From contig NC_092463.1 of assembly GCF_047495875.1 (NCBI RefSeq), positions 25,285,224 through 25,349,223 of the forward strand: a stretch of 64,000 nucleotides of DNA, given 5' to 3'. Each line of letters starts with the position of its first letter. The first letter of the stretch is position 1. Source of the DNA: Pithys albifrons albifrons. Its lineage: Eukaryota; Chordata; Aves; Passeriformes; Thamnophilidae. Position numbers and translations under genes: made by a program. The notes under the pieces were generated by a model. It had not been told where the DNA came from, searched no databases, and saw nothing but the letters and a program-made list of their open reading frames with translations. Of the stretch, positions 50,651 to 64,000 are shown one piece after another.

Positions 50651-53600
50651 ATCAGGAGAAAGGCCCCATGACTTTTCTATTTTTTAACCCTCTCACTTTA
50701 TTTTTTATGTCTTGTTGATCTTTAGGAAATGCTTTCTCTTTCAGGTGACTATAATTAGATTCATTCATAGTTCACTCAATTTCCCATATACCTCTCCTTG
50801 CATTCAATGTAGCCATAAATGTTTCGGAATGTGCAGATGGCTATTCCTACTTGTTGGGAAATTTTATTATACAATATGTAATAAAGAAATTATTAAAAGG
50901 GGGGCCATCTTCCTAGAGAGTTAGATTCTAGTCTCAGGCACATAATCAGTTTTAAGGAAATTCACTTCACATCTTGGAATTAAGTTTCTCTAGCACTAAA
51001 ATGGGGGAACTGTGTTTATCTTGATCAATCACTTTATGATTGATGACTTTAACGTACTATTTAAATGCAAAGTAATGCTTGCATAATGTAACAGTAGAAA
51101 ACCCCACATGCTTTTCTAGTATTGATATATGTCAAAGGTTATAAAATTAATAATTCTTTAAGAAGCACAGGCATGGGAGCCAAAAGCATAAGTCCTAATA
51201 TCTAAATGGATATAATATCTAAATGGAATATACCAACATAGGTAGTCACATAGTTTGTATTTACTTTTGCTCCTGCTTTGATTTATATTTTCTCATTTCC
51301 ATATCCTATTAAATGCATTAAAAGAAAAGCAAAGCAGAGATTTTAAAGCATTTCTATGAGCTGTTCAGTTCATCTCAAGCCAACAAAAGATTTGTCTACA
51401 AGAATCTACAATCATGTCTATTCACTAATTAGTCTGCACTTAAAGACACTGCCTTTCTGAAAGCAAGGATTAAGGCTGGTTGAATACTCTTCCTTTCATA
51501 GACCTCCCTTATGTCTCTGTTGGGTCATCATAAGCAGCTTGTTCTCTGAGCTTTAAGTAAGGAAGCTTGACAATCGGTTCTGGGCTCATCAGTAGGCACT
51601 GGGTCAATTAACAGGAGCTACCAACATTTTATGGCACATGTGAAGAAATCAATTTGCCAAAGAGTTTCAGCAATAGGGATGGGTAAAAATACATCATACT
51701 CCATGGTATGTTTTAAGAAAGATAAACTACAGGATGCATTATTTTTTATTTTGAAATAAAACAAAACAATGCACTTCTCTGTTCCCACTTCAGATCCAAG
51801 AGAGAAAAACATGTCATTATAGCAAGAAAATTGACATGTATCCTTATACACACATCCTCCCATCTATTAACAGGAATCCACTACACACTATGAAAGAAAT
51901 AGAGTACCTTAACCTAGTTGTCTGTTTTCTACTTTTGGAAGAATGCTAGAAATGATAAGGAAAGGAGAAGAAATGGTTTTAAGCAATAGTTTTTCATTTG
52001 CTTTTCATTCTCTCCTTATTTCTCCAGCTGCTTCTTTCTACCCTCACATTGCTTTCAGACCCTTACAGTGGGTTTTCCCCTGGAAGGCAAAACTTGGCTC
52101 TTTGCCTTTTGTTTGTCATTCATGAATGAGTTAGCGGGGGGTATTGGGGAGAGGGGGAAAATAGTTTAGTTTTGGTCTCACTCTGCTTTGGTATATCAGT
52201 GGAAAGTTAGCACGTAGACTGTGCCAATGAGGAGAAATGGGCAGCACAGGGCTACTCTGCCTTAGGGAGAGAACTGAAGGAAGTTTCTATCCAATGTAGA
52301 TAGATGCTAACTAAATCAGGATAGAATTAGGAAATTCTTCAGAGACAGTGTTCTGCATGGATTTCCATGGTAGAAACTACCCCAAAGCAAGCAGAAACCT
52401 GAAGCCTTGAAGAATAAAAACAATGATGAATGTTGTTTCACCTTGGCTAAAACATACTGTAGGAAACTTTCAAACTGCATGTATGCAGCAAGGGCTTCTG
52501 CTGCCTAAATCGTGTCGTTCAGGCCTGTAAACTGGTCACAATTGGAACTGTGTCTCCACAGGATTAACTACCAGCCCCTACTCTTAAGAGCAGAAAAACA
52601 CCCGAGGGCGTGTACTGTGTGGCCACTGGCATGCTGACAGGGAGCTGAAAGCACCTGGACTTTGGTCCCATGTCTTGCAACAGTCACAGGCTGGTAACAC
52701 AGTGCTTTGACAGACTCACCACCTAACTAAAGCAACACTTCAAAGCAAAAAAACAGATCTAAGAAGATCTGAATTAACAAATGAATCGAACTCACTGTCT
52801 ACCGAGCCCCCTTGTGAAGATCCCCCCTGCACCAGGGCCGCAGGAAATTTGTTCCAGTGAACTTAATCCAATATATTTCAATGTCTTGGTACCTACCTGG
52901 CTAACAAAACCTACCATATATAACCTGGAGCCAAAGCACAATGCATTTTCTTTGTAATTATTTTTTTAAATAAAACATCTAGAGACAGCACAGTTTTCAA
53001 GAATGTAAAGTTGAAGACTGCTGCCCAAATCAAATCTTTTATGATGTCTCACAAAATCTTTGTAAATGTGACAATCAAGTCCTCGAGAAAATTCACCTGG
53101 TAACAGCTGCATTGAAACAAAGTTACTGCAGTAACAAGTAACGTCACAGTGTTAATAATTGACACTGAAAGAATGAAATGGTGAGCAAGGGATAAAGAAG
53201 ACAAAGCAAAGATTTCAGTATAAACTTCTGCTGGTAAGTAATCAATCAAAATTAAGATTGAAAGAGTTGCTATGAAAGTTATATTGAAAACTGAAGCAAG
53301 TTTGATGTCTTGGACTGCTGAATGGGGCTTGTAAAATTCCATTTTCTGCAGCCTGATTTGCAAAATTTGACAAACAAATCCCCTGCTGATTTGAATCTAC
53401 TTTCATTCAATTCCCCTGAGAAACTAAAGCAAATGCAAGAACAGTGGCTTCTCATGTTTGCTATATGCAGGAAAAGAGTCATGCAATTCCTGGTTCTGCA
53501 GGTTAAGGCACGAATTAGCAATGCAGTGGTAATGAATAAGTTTCCTGATTTACATAATCTAACAAAAGACCACTCCCCTTGGAGGGAGAAACTACATCCT

Positions 53601-56600
53601 CAAGAAAGAAGAAACTGTTTTGGATGACTAAATTATCAACAGCCTTGGGTGAAATGGACTGCTGTGTTAGTATCCACCACTACTACTGCTAGAGGTCAAA
53701 GCAGCAGGAAGAACTGTTGAGACTACAAGCTGAAGTCAAATATTAAGAAATCAAGACTTTTCCCCTCAAATTCCATTTTTTCTATATTCCATAATGAAGC
53801 CCATAATGACCAAATGTGGATTTTTGTATTAAAAGTGATAAACCATCACAGTTTCATTTATACCAATATTGCTTTGCTCTTTGGTCCAGAATCTTGGCAG
53901 CTGGTAAAATTCAACTGTTCTCTCTATAAAATATATCCTAAGTTTAAGTGAAGTATCAGAGTTAACAAAATAAATAACCCATTCACTAAAATGAAATAGT
54001 TTGAAACAGTGGACTCATAAAATAAAGGAATTCGCAAGTTCAGATCCAAAAGATACTATTTTTCAGTGTAGTTGGGGGACTCTCAGTTCATGATCTGTGA
54101 AGATACACTGAAGTCCCACCATTTCTCAAAGATGGAAATCCAGTTGTGCTGCACCTCTTGAGGGAAAAGAAGGTGCTAATTCATACCAGCTCTTAGGGAC
54201 ATATCAAGATGCCATCAATAGGACATGGGGGTTTTTTTTTGAAATATCAATTAAAATCTTCTAGCAAAGAGTTAGTGGTAACTTACGAAATGTAATCAAT
54301 TAAAGATGAACTGCAACTGCCAAAATTACATCACAGGAATATTTGCAGTTCACCAGACTTAATTACTCAGAGTCCAAAGCTGTTTCCACTGATGTCAACA
54401 TAAGTTGCCACAGTAAGTTCAGTAGGCGTGAGGGGTTTCTTGCCGGTCTAGTCACTAATAAGTTGTTACTGTTCGCAAAAATTAATAAACTCTTTCTTTC
54501 CTACAAAGATTAATTAATTTTTCAGGCTTCAAGAAAATAATACTTCTACTGTCAAAGAAGCATTATTTAATACTCAGACTGTCTGTTGAGGCCTCACAGT
54601 GTGACACAAATTTAAAATACAACATATTATAAAACTTAGCTTTCTTTTTAATTTACTTCACTGTGGTATTCTGCAAAATTCTGAGAACTTTATCCAGCAT
54701 CTAGACTGTACATAGCCTTCCACAAAAGTCTTAGTTTTAACATCAACCATATTGCAGTTAGACTGTCACTTTCTCTGAAAACAAGCCCTTTTATATAAAA
54801 CAAAATTCATCCCTGTCTTAGATAAACTGCTAGGTCAGAGTCTGTAATCAGCAATGGCTTTTCAACTCCAGGTAACAACTCCTATGACAGGGCTACCAGG
54901 TATCGTCTTCGCTTGTCCTATTCCCTTAAAAAAATCTTTATTTTACAGATATATTGTTCTTAAGGATTTTTGTAACCCTCCTTATATTATATTTTGGAGA
55001 ACTATGGTCATAATTGCTTTCTAGTAGCTATAAATACCATCATCATTATAGTAATTATAGCATTTAGGTTGAAATATTTGTTGCTACAAACACTGAAACT
55101 AACTGCTGGTATCTACAATGAACTTCGCAACTAAGTAAAAGCCCACAGGAAGTAAATATTGATTGAAAAATTCAAAGTATACTTGATAATAGAAGTATCT
55201 TGCTACTTCATTATTACTTCACTGAATCTAATTATTATTATAACAAAATGAAATTTTCTAAAAGTTTGTAAAAAATACAATAATTTAAACTAACCATTCT
55301 CATCTTTCCTCCAGTGTAATTTTGCAGTTATTATGCCACAGGAAGAAAATCAGTGATACTTCAAAAGAACAAAGATTACATCAAGAATACTGATTAGAAA
55401 AATCTCCTATGCTGACATGCACTTTAGGAATTTAATTTTATGAAGAAAATTTTGTTAAGAAGGTAAGTAATGGCTTAGTATTTTTACTGACTAGAAATGG
55501 AAGGACAATGCCAGAGAGTCTGTCTTGAGGTTAGCCTAATCTCCTAAACATGTATCTAAAAAAGTAGACATCATTAGCAACTGATGGAAGGAAAAAAAAA
55601 CCACATCTCTCGATTTCCAGGGAACACATCTTTACCCTGTTTCATTAAAGAGAATAAAGGACAGAATTCATACAACCTCTCACTGTCAATGCCTTACCAA
55701 GCTTCTAACAGAAACCCAGCTAATACCACACATTGAGCAGTTCTTGGCTCATTTGAAGTGGAAGGAGTCCTTCTTCACCAACCAGAGTTACCTCCGTATC
55801 ACTGCTGTGCCTAGAACATACTTTTACAGAGATGATCTGGAGGACAGGACTATCAGCTCTCATCAGTGATAGAGCAAATTAAGACCTGATCCAAATTCAG
55901 CTCAGTTCAAGGGTAATGTTAACACACCTGAGGCTTGAATTAGGATTTATTTTGAAGTATTGTAAGTAGAGGATATACACAGTATGATGTACAGCTAGAT
56001 CTTAATACTGTATATATAGGTGCATAAGGCCACAAACACCTAGACACTTCTGTGAGTGTACCTTTCAACACAGACCTATGTATATAATGGTATACACAAA
56101 CACTACACACAGTGAAACCATGCCATTTATCTGCCCTATCTTCAGCCACCTGAAGTTTAAGTGAACCAGGCACTTCCAAAGAACATTTCACTATCTTCTG
56201 AACTTATCTTTAGAAAAGACAAACTGCTCTTTGGTGATATATCCCCCTCTTTGTATTGACTACAAATGGAGCCCTGACCAGGGGCAGCTAAAGCTAGGTG
56301 AGTGAATCCCTTCCTTTACAGGGCATTAATGAGGTAATGAAATACTAGGAAATGCCAGAGGTAGGGTTACCAGGGAACACACATCATGATGCTACTTTTA
56401 ACTGCATGATCATTTTATTCCAGACATCTTTCCAATTGTTGCACGGCGTGGACCTATACCTGGGAATGAATCATCCCTACTCAGTGAAAAAGTTGTTGCC
56501 TGTTTATTCCCATTTCTTTTGTTGCAGCCATTGGCATGAAACTGCACTAAGACAGCAAATATGCTTCATATTTAATGTAGCTGAATGCTGCTCAGCTGTC

Positions 56601-57799
56601 CTGGAATGTATCTGTCCTTTGGCCACGGCACCTCAGCATGAATTAACTGACAGTTTTCAAAGGGATTGATAGTATGTTACCCATTTTCTGACTGTGTAAA
56701 ATAAATCCCTTGCGTCTAATCTGCCGAAGTATCCTGCACTCACAGCTGCAACTGGAGTCAATGGGAGATAGAGCATAAATGCTATATAATGCCTCCACAA
56801 CAGACCTCAGATGAAATTATCCAAGGTTTCAACCACATTGAAAAGAATTAAGATCAAAATTAAAATGTAAGTGGCTATCCATAGTTACCACAAGCGAGAA
56901 AGTTTATTTCCAGCATTTTCTGCCTGTCATCTATGACTGAAAAAACAGGCTGATTTCAATCCTTGAAACAGCACATCAGTGAAAGAAGGGACTGTATGAA
57001 CAGGACAGCCTACACCACACAAGTAGGAGGCTAATCTTCTCAGTTGGAAACTAGCTGGAGCAGCCAGGATATTAAACCAGCAACACAAGGGGAGATTATT
57101 TGGAAGGCAAATGAGGTACATGCTCAAATTCAGCACCTAACAAGCAAATTGAACCAATGTGTCAAAGAATATAATCAAAAGAATCTTTTCAATTGTTTAT
57201 GTACTGATCCTAGGAATCTGAGTAAGCAGCAAGAGGAAACTCTCATTGATGGGAATAAATTTTATATAACCAATACTACTAAAATGAGGACAACTGGCAT
57301 GTTAAAATCTCTGATTAAGAGGAAGGATAAGAGAGACAGAATGGGAACAGGATGCCTTAACACCACCCCTCACTCCCCCCACCATTATTCCTTTTAGAGT
57401 GATCAGTAACACAGGAGCACAGCTCTTGAACACGTAGAGGTCAATATGCTAACTAAAATAACTTAAGAAAGACTTGCTGGTCAGCTAACTAGGGCACAGA
57501 ACAAGTTTTTCTTCAGCACTTATTTATAATCTTTGGAGAAGAAAAAAAAATTGTTATAGGGGACCAGTTTAAGACACGTATTCTGGGACTCTGTGGACAA
57601 CTATAAACTAAAAGTATACACTTTCAAAAACCATATATTATTTATGAGCATGGAGTAAACAATTTCATTATAACACATGAGATATTAATTACTGTACCGG
57701 AAATGGAAAAATACTTGGAGATAAGTGATAATAAACGAATTGATTTCCACATGGGAAGACACAAAAAGAATATTTCAGTTTATTAAAAGTCAAGGAGGA

Positions 57800-59130
57800 G
57801 TAAGTTTTACATTTAGAAATTCAGACAATTTTTTGGTTTAGATGTTGCAGGGTTGCTAAAATACCTGGACATTCCCAGACTGGAAGAGCACTGATAATGT
57901 GTCAATATTAAAAAAAAAGAAGACTAGTGGTATTAAAACTGGGCCATATAAGTGAAAACACTGGATTCAATTAATACAGATTTTAATGAAAGACTATAAT
58001 TATTACTAGTCAACATGTTTTTGGTAGAACAGGTCTTTCACACAACCTGATTTCCTTCATGGATGAGTTTAGAAGAGGACAGAGGACATTGTATTTAGGC
58101 TTTCACTTGGCAGACATAACAAATTGATTAAAAAAAATCACAATGAAAATACTTAAGTGGGTTTTGAATGGGTTGAAAGTTAAAAAACACCCCTCTCTCC
58201 CCCCCAAGTTCCAGGAGGCAATTGTCACTAGGTAGCACTAGAATACTATCAGGGTTGAGCAGGTATCAGTACGAGCATACTCTTACCCAGCGTATCCTTC
58301 AATTACTTGCAACCAGGTAGATACAGCTAGTAATGTTCATGAACAACAAAGTAAGTAAATAATGATGACAAAACAATGTTCTGGGTCACTTGGTGGGGTA
58401 TGCAAATTAATAAAGCCAAATGCAAAACTCTCAGTCTGAGAAGAGTGAACACAGGCTACACTTACAGAAAGAGCAACTATATTCTGAAAACACTGACTGT
58501 GATAAAGATCTGAGACTTCAGTACAAGATGACATTATAATGCAGTGAAAAAAGTGGGACAATGCAACTTTTTCTGGTGTATACACAATAAAGAAGTATCT
58601 CCATGAAGCAACTAAGGTGATTTTACTTTATGTATGACACTGAGAGAAAAGGATATCAAAATGCATATGTTTTTGTGCCCACATCTGAAAACAAAAGGAT
58701 GTTAAAAACCCAGAGAAGATGCAGAAAAGAGCCATACCGGTAATGCAGGCACTAGAGAAACAGGCATGTAGTGAAAGAGCTTATTCTGTTCAGATTATAA
58801 AAACCCCTGAGGACCTGTGCTAATTTTGAACAAGTACCAAGAACGGAACAGTTTTATGTTGCTACTGATTCTCATTGTCCCTCGATAAATGACAGAAAAT
58901 ACAGGATGTGAAGGGATTTTTTAATCTAGTTGAATTAGGGCAACTTGAATCACTAGAACAAATGATCAAAGGAAAATGGTGGTCTCTCCACCTCTTGGAA
59001 TTTTTAAATCAGACCTACAAACCTTTCTGGAAAGCATGTTTAAAAAAACTCATAAATTTCTGGGCTCAGTACATGGACAAGTGGTGAAATCAATGATCTG
59101 TGATATTCAGAAGACCAACTAAATTGCATA
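57800..59130 (+). mobile_element. Ancient CR1/L3-type LINE remains, plus orientation
   Basis: The segment follows the order of an old amniote CR1-type LINE. First is a reverse-transcriptase-region stretch near 58009-58130 (AGTCAACATGTTTTTGG, AGAACAGGTCTTTCACAC, CTGATTTCCTTCATGGATG, CATAACAAATTGATTAAA). Then come later frame words near 58380-58740 (GTATGCAAATTAATAAAG, GATGCAGAAAAGAGCC). A tail near 58980-59100 reads TCTCCACCTCTTGGAATT and GTGGTGAAATCAATG. It is very diverged, with many stops and gaps, and no intact protein is encoded. It may begin further left, near 57.0 kb. Confidence 0.6.
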
Positions 59131-61073
59131 AAAATATCTTCTGGAATTGACCTTAAATGTCAGGAATTTATGAATGATAAATATTCTAAAATGTAAATCT
59201 TGTAGGTCTCAAACAGGTATGCAAAATTTGTAGGTACTTTTGATCTTAATTGTTTCATGCCTTGGTTTCCCCATGAAGCATGAAGAAAATACTTCTGCAA
59301 GAATATATTAAATAATTGTTAAACCTTTGGTTCCTATAACACGGAATACTACAGAAAATCCCCATGATGGTTGCTCAAAATTCTGATTTCAGGAAAAAGT
59401 TTGAACAGTATCCAGTAAACAAGGGATTGGCACACATAATGAACAAAGATAAAATAATATATTGATTGGCTGTTCTCTGGATACTGTGTGGAGCAGGAAT
59501 GCTGTGAAATAAAGCACACATGATCCTGTAATGAAAAATGTTAACATACTGTTTCAAGGGAAAGGGGAGTAAATGAAGACGCTTGCTTCAGAAATGCCAG
59601 AACTGAGGTTAACTCTTGATTAACTGGCTACTTCAGTATAGCATTTTGCTTGTATTGCAAGTAACACCGTAAAATTTCACAATTACACAATACTCATAAT
59701 TATTGTCTAAATAACCTGCCTTCCTGAAAGGAAGGAAAATGTTCTGATGAATAACTTTGCTGAAAGCAAGGCCATTTGCTTGCCCTATCATGCTCTCCTT
59801 AAATCCTCTGCAATTTGTCACCTTTGAATGCAATACTTCTCCAGAGGCTACCAATGAGCTTTTCATATTTTGCTCATGTCATCCATTTTCCCTTTGATTA
59901 GTAGAGACCTGAAGTAATTCTTTCTGCTTCATGGAACAACTAAAGCCAACACACAGGAAAATATCAGTATCTTAGGTATAGCTCTTAGCATGGGACAAAG
60001 GTCTTTGGGGATGTTCAGACTCTTGGTGGCCCAGTGAAGTGTCTGAGACAGATGAGGAAGAAAAAAACATCCAGGCTGAAAAAAGGAAGGGTAAATTAGG
60101 AAAATAATGAAGAGTGGGAATGGGAAATAAAGGAAAGCTATGTGATGTTGAACAGGTATGGTGTAAGATGTGAGACGAGAGCAGTAATAATTTGTATGAA
60201 AACATAGAAGAGAAGAATGCAGAGCTCATGTGCTTTTCAGAGGTAGGGAAAAAGATGGAAAGAGCAGAATGTAATATGAGAATAAAAATAAAATTAAATA
60301 TTTTTTCACATCCCCTTTTCTTTTGTGTGACAAAATTTCTGTGATTTATTTTTATATTTGGCTTTTTTTAACCTTTCTGTTTTGAAGTACTTGCTTAAAC
60401 AATGTGTATCTAAAAAGGTTTTAGTATTCAAGTATCAAATGAATTATTCTTCTAAAGTAAAATAAACAAAATTATTATAAGTTTTGAAAATAAGACTCAC
60501 TTTACTGACTGTGTTAAAGTTTTTATAATTTTTAAAAAATATTTTTAACATACTTTTCCAAGTCATAAATGCCACTGAATGAATGTTTGACCACAACCAG
60601 AATTAGTTTAAAACTATGAAAGGTGGGTTTGGTGCCAGTATCTTTTCAACATCAAGTTAAATCAAGTCCCATCTCCTTTAATGTGCACTGCTTCCCCCCA
60701 AAACTGCCAGGGATCAGTTGGTGGTCATGACATTACAAGCTAATGAAAGCTGTAGACTTTAATTTGCTAAGTTAAAACTCTTCAAGGCTTAATGTCATCA
60801 CTTTAAATGTAGCATAAAAAGAGTAATGGAGAGAAATGATTGAAGCTCTTCACTATGGCTGTACTACCCTTGATGGATTTAAAATTTGCAGTTCTGATAC
60901 TGGATGCAGTATTTTGATATTTAAAACAAAAAAAAGAAGAAAAATGTTTATATTGACATTAAAATATTTGTAAATCCACGGACAAACTGATCTAAAAACA
61001 GTGTAAAAATTAAGTGATTTATTCTGTAGCAGCCTTACTAATGAAGCTCTGTCTGATACTGAACTTTATTTGC

Positions 61074-61091
61074 ATCTCTCTCTCTCTCTCT
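61074..61091 (+). repeat. (TC)n microsatellite
   Basis: An 18-bp TC dinucleotide run is followed by a pyrimidine-rich stretch. Confidence 0.85.
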
Positions 61092-64000
61092 GTTTCCTCC
61101 TACCACTTTTCCTGATAATAACAACCTCATATTCTTTCCAAGTGTCCACATAAAATTAATGGATTCCCCCTATACCCTTTATATGTTTCTACTACAATAC
61201 CTCCAGCTCACTCTACTTAACTGTTTTATCCATCATTTGGACAGCAATAATACCTTGTTGCACAGCTGTGTCCTGCTAAACAATAATGGCTACTGATAAA
61301 GTTACCCTCAACTTCCCCTTGAGTGAGACATTAGGAATTTCCCAAAAACTGGCAGCTGAGTAGAAGAGAGAAATTCTGTTATGGATTATTCTTCCATCAG
61401 ATTTGGTTGAAAGTACCTAAAAATCAGAAGATGAAAACAAAGACTGGATAATCATATATCCCTTATTTTCTTAAGGAAACGTGGGTAAAAAACCCTGCTT
61501 GCTAGATATTTCAAATAAAATCCTCTTTTTTCCATATTAAAAGTACATTAAAATTAAAGCGCACATCTCATGCAGTTTTCTCTTGAGAAATCATTTCTAT
61601 CCAAAAGAGATTCTATCTAAAGACCACAGAGGGCTTCCAGTCACATTGGTACACAGAAAAAGAACAAAACAATGAAAAGTCATCAAGATGAAGATAAGCC
61701 TTGTATTTGCAAATCAGGACAGTTGTTTCCCACAGACTGTACATACAATTGCTACAAACACAGGCATAAATGAGTATACATGAACCTCTCCACCTCTTCT
61801 CATTCTTGTTGAGAGTCTCTGATTGACAAGTGAAAAAGGCAGAGAAATCATTGAGTTTTTACAGTGAGTGGAAGGCCCAGAGCTTCTATAAGTTGTGTAC
61901 ATACCAGTAAAGACTTTGCAGGTGGCAACTTCCCTGAAAGGATCAGTAGTAGCTGATGTATCAGGTGGTTTAGAAAGCAACTTTCTCAAATCAAGCACTG
62001 AATGGAGAAACCAATCCACTGCATGGTGCTTACAAGTAAGAACTCTGCAAATCTCAGGAATTGCTATATTTTAGAAACAAGCCAAATAAAATGTTTGGCT
62101 TCCTTCCAACTGCACCTTGATTAAGACCAGGTGAAAAAACACCATGTGGCCCACATAGAAACAGACATACTACTGTCTGCCACTTGTACGCTCCTCTAAG
62201 GATGTGGTATCCCTTGGAAACACTGTAAGATGTGCTGCTGAGGCTTATGAAAATATATCCTACCTCTAAGATGTTTCCTTACCCCTAGATCAGAAAAGAT
62301 GTAAAGTGACCAAAAGGAAGATGCTACAAGCAATCTTGCCACCAAACAGTCCTTGACAAAATGGAAGGGATTTCAGTGGTAGCAAGATACACAAGATCTG
62401 TAGTATCAAATGCACTGTTGAATAGGATGAAAAAACCCCCAAAAGCTGCAGAGATTTTAATGTCTGTATTTGTCCCTTTCTGGCTCCATTTTCTTATGAC
62501 ACAATATTTTTTTCAATACTGATGCAATTCCAATACGGAAACAGGAAAAGTGCAAAGTCCAATAAATTTAGGAAGGATCACAAAAACCTGTTTTGCAGAC
62601 TTACTACAAACGTCACAACATCCCTTTTTGAGCATCTATATGAAAGTATTCCGAGGTGAAATGCTAGGTATCATGTGTTGGATTTAGTACCACTGTAACA
62701 CTGCTACACAGAGATAGCCCATCTGTGGGTGGTTTGAGCAACCCCACAACTGTACCCATTTGTGTGCAAATCCCTCAAAGGACAATTGGTCTACAGCTCA
62801 TTTATTTATGCCTTTCCTTAGACAGCTGCCTGATTTTGTCTTACATCTATAATGAATATGGTATTTAACAGATATTTCAATGCTAAAACTAGATGGTCAA
62901 AGCATAAGCCGAACAAATACATTTCATAGGGGCAATTCCATTTTTTAAGGACATTCAAGTTTTAAATGCCAGAAAACAGATGTCTGTAATTTTGCTCTTA
63001 TTTAAACATCAACCTTTACAAGAGACAGGGAGTAATTTTACAAGAGGTCACAAAGGAACAAAAAATTTGATTTTTAGAGGTGCTGAAGCAGTTCAAGACA
63101 GATACTTAATGGCATTCCGAAAACTGTTAGTGGGTAAGATACCTAAAAATCACTGACGTCTTGGTATCCAAACATTTAGACATATTTTGAACATTACTTC
63201 CCCATTTACCTCCTTCTTATCAATATTGCAGTGTTGTCTTCAGAAAAACAGTTATATTCAGAAAGTTTTTTTCCCATTTCACATGATGCTATTCAGCTTG
63301 CTTTTAAAACACATCTACACACATCCACACCTAGTAATTTATTAAATGTGACAACTTCCTTATCTTTTAGAAATATCATTTAGAAATATCATTTAATTAC
63401 CTTTGGGACACCCTGGAATAAATTCTGTGAACTCTCTATATCTCTTGTGCCCCCCAATTCTTAGCCAAGGCACTGGCTTACATCCTTTGCCGACATGAAA
63501 AAAAATACTACTCCTCTGTGGATTTCGGTGATACAACTGCAGATTCTTAGGCGAGGATTTAGCTCACAAGGTCTTCTCCGTGTTCAAAGCAGATTCAGAT
63601 GAATATCCTCCACATTTTCTAGTAGAATCACTGAAAAATGGCAATGCTATGATGCCCTCTGTTTTTTGAACACTTTTCTTTGCAGTCAGTTGAGAGTGTG
63701 ATGTGTGCTGTGCAGGAGGCAGCATCGCCAGAGCGTGCGCCTGTACTGCTGCTCCTGACCCTTGTGAAAGCCATGGAAAAGTGGCTGCTCTGCTGTGTAT
63801 ATCATTCTGGTACAATTTCTCAGTTTATTAGAGGCCTGATCTGAAGGGGATTTGGCAGTTCCCACTTTGCTTTATCAAGTCATGGTGTTAGACTAACCAG
63901 TACTAAAGGAATTGTGGTCCAGTTAGGTTATGTATCTTGGTTAAGGGGTTTCATATTGCTGAACTCCAAACACAGACTTTGAATCTGTCTGTTAAATGCA

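Larger units (their letters stand above)
36185..64000 (-). other. MIPOL1: MIPOL1 intron upstream of the first exon (partial)
   Basis: This is minus-strand sequence upstream of the acceptor at 36186-36185, at least 27.8 kb long and running off the right edge. I searched it for a minus-strand exon encoding the preceding MIPOL1 coiled-coil segment (an ENNQERALK-like end in phase 0) and found none. It contains microsatellites, old LINE fragments, one younger CR1 tail and motif-rich unique segments, each listed separately. From 51 to 57 kb and from 59.2 to 64 kb I see unique AT-rich DNA without recognisable genes or repeats, apart from the (TC)n tract at 61.1 kb. Confidence 0.75.

Noticed and set aside
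53049..53627. Overlapping 104-codon minus and 101-codon plus frames
   Set aside because: The plus frame (with a PEKLKQMQEQW segment) looks somewhat coding-like, but there is no good splice context or family match. It is too weak to annotate.
60000..60230. 85-codon minus-strand Ser/Phe-rich frame
   Set aside because: It reflects a purine-rich plus strand, and the low-complexity translation is not evidence of a gene.
63564..63815. 83-codon minus-strand frame considered as an upstream MIPOL1 exon
   Set aside because: It has no coiled-coil character, does not resemble the preceding MIPOL1 segment, and has no convincing donor in the right phase.

Overview
The window looks like vertebrate, almost certainly avian, intronic DNA. 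It is AT-rich and has no dense open reading frames. Its repeats are CR1 LINE fragments and bird-type endogenous retroviral LTRs, with few other transposons. The avian placement rests on repeat sequences and gene content that I recognised by eye, not on a database search.

One gene is clear. Two coding exons on the minus strand, at 36184-36090 and 9153-8923, have good splice sites and matching reading phase. They encode a glutamine/glutamate-rich coiled coil. Conceptually joined, they line up without gaps, as far as I can recall the human protein, with the C-terminal part of MIPOL1 (mirror-image polydactyly 1). Transcription runs from high to low coordinates. The exon before this pair and the last coding exon were not found and probably lie outside the window.

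Layout. 1-8922 is the intron downstream of the second exon. It holds a near-identical 56-bp direct repeat about 0.6 kb apart, a run of unrecognised minus-strand reading frames at 1516-2111, and an unrecognised 157-codon plus-strand frame at 8283-8756. 9154-36089 is a 26.9-kb intron with several homeobox/E-box-rich segments, a 61-bp tandem duplication, a GC-rich patch near 14.2-14.5 kb, and a transposon cluster at 31.0-34.5 kb made of two LTR copies and two CR1 copies. 36185-64000 is the upstream intron. It holds a compound microsatellite, another GC-rich patch, an element-rich segment at 38.2 kb, ancient LINE remains in both orientations (40.6-41.5 kb and 57.8-59.1 kb), one CR1 tail at 44.6 kb, a long imperfect hairpin at 49.5 kb, and the strongest enhancer-like segment, at 50.3-50.65 kb.

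In other amniotes MIPOL1 lies beside FOXA1, and its introns carry long-range FOXA1 regulatory elements. The unexplained, motif-dense non-coding segments here are therefore reasonable enhancer candidates, but conservation could not be tested. I found no rRNA, tRNA, CRISPR array, operon or other prokaryotic feature. No new multi-gene system is evident.
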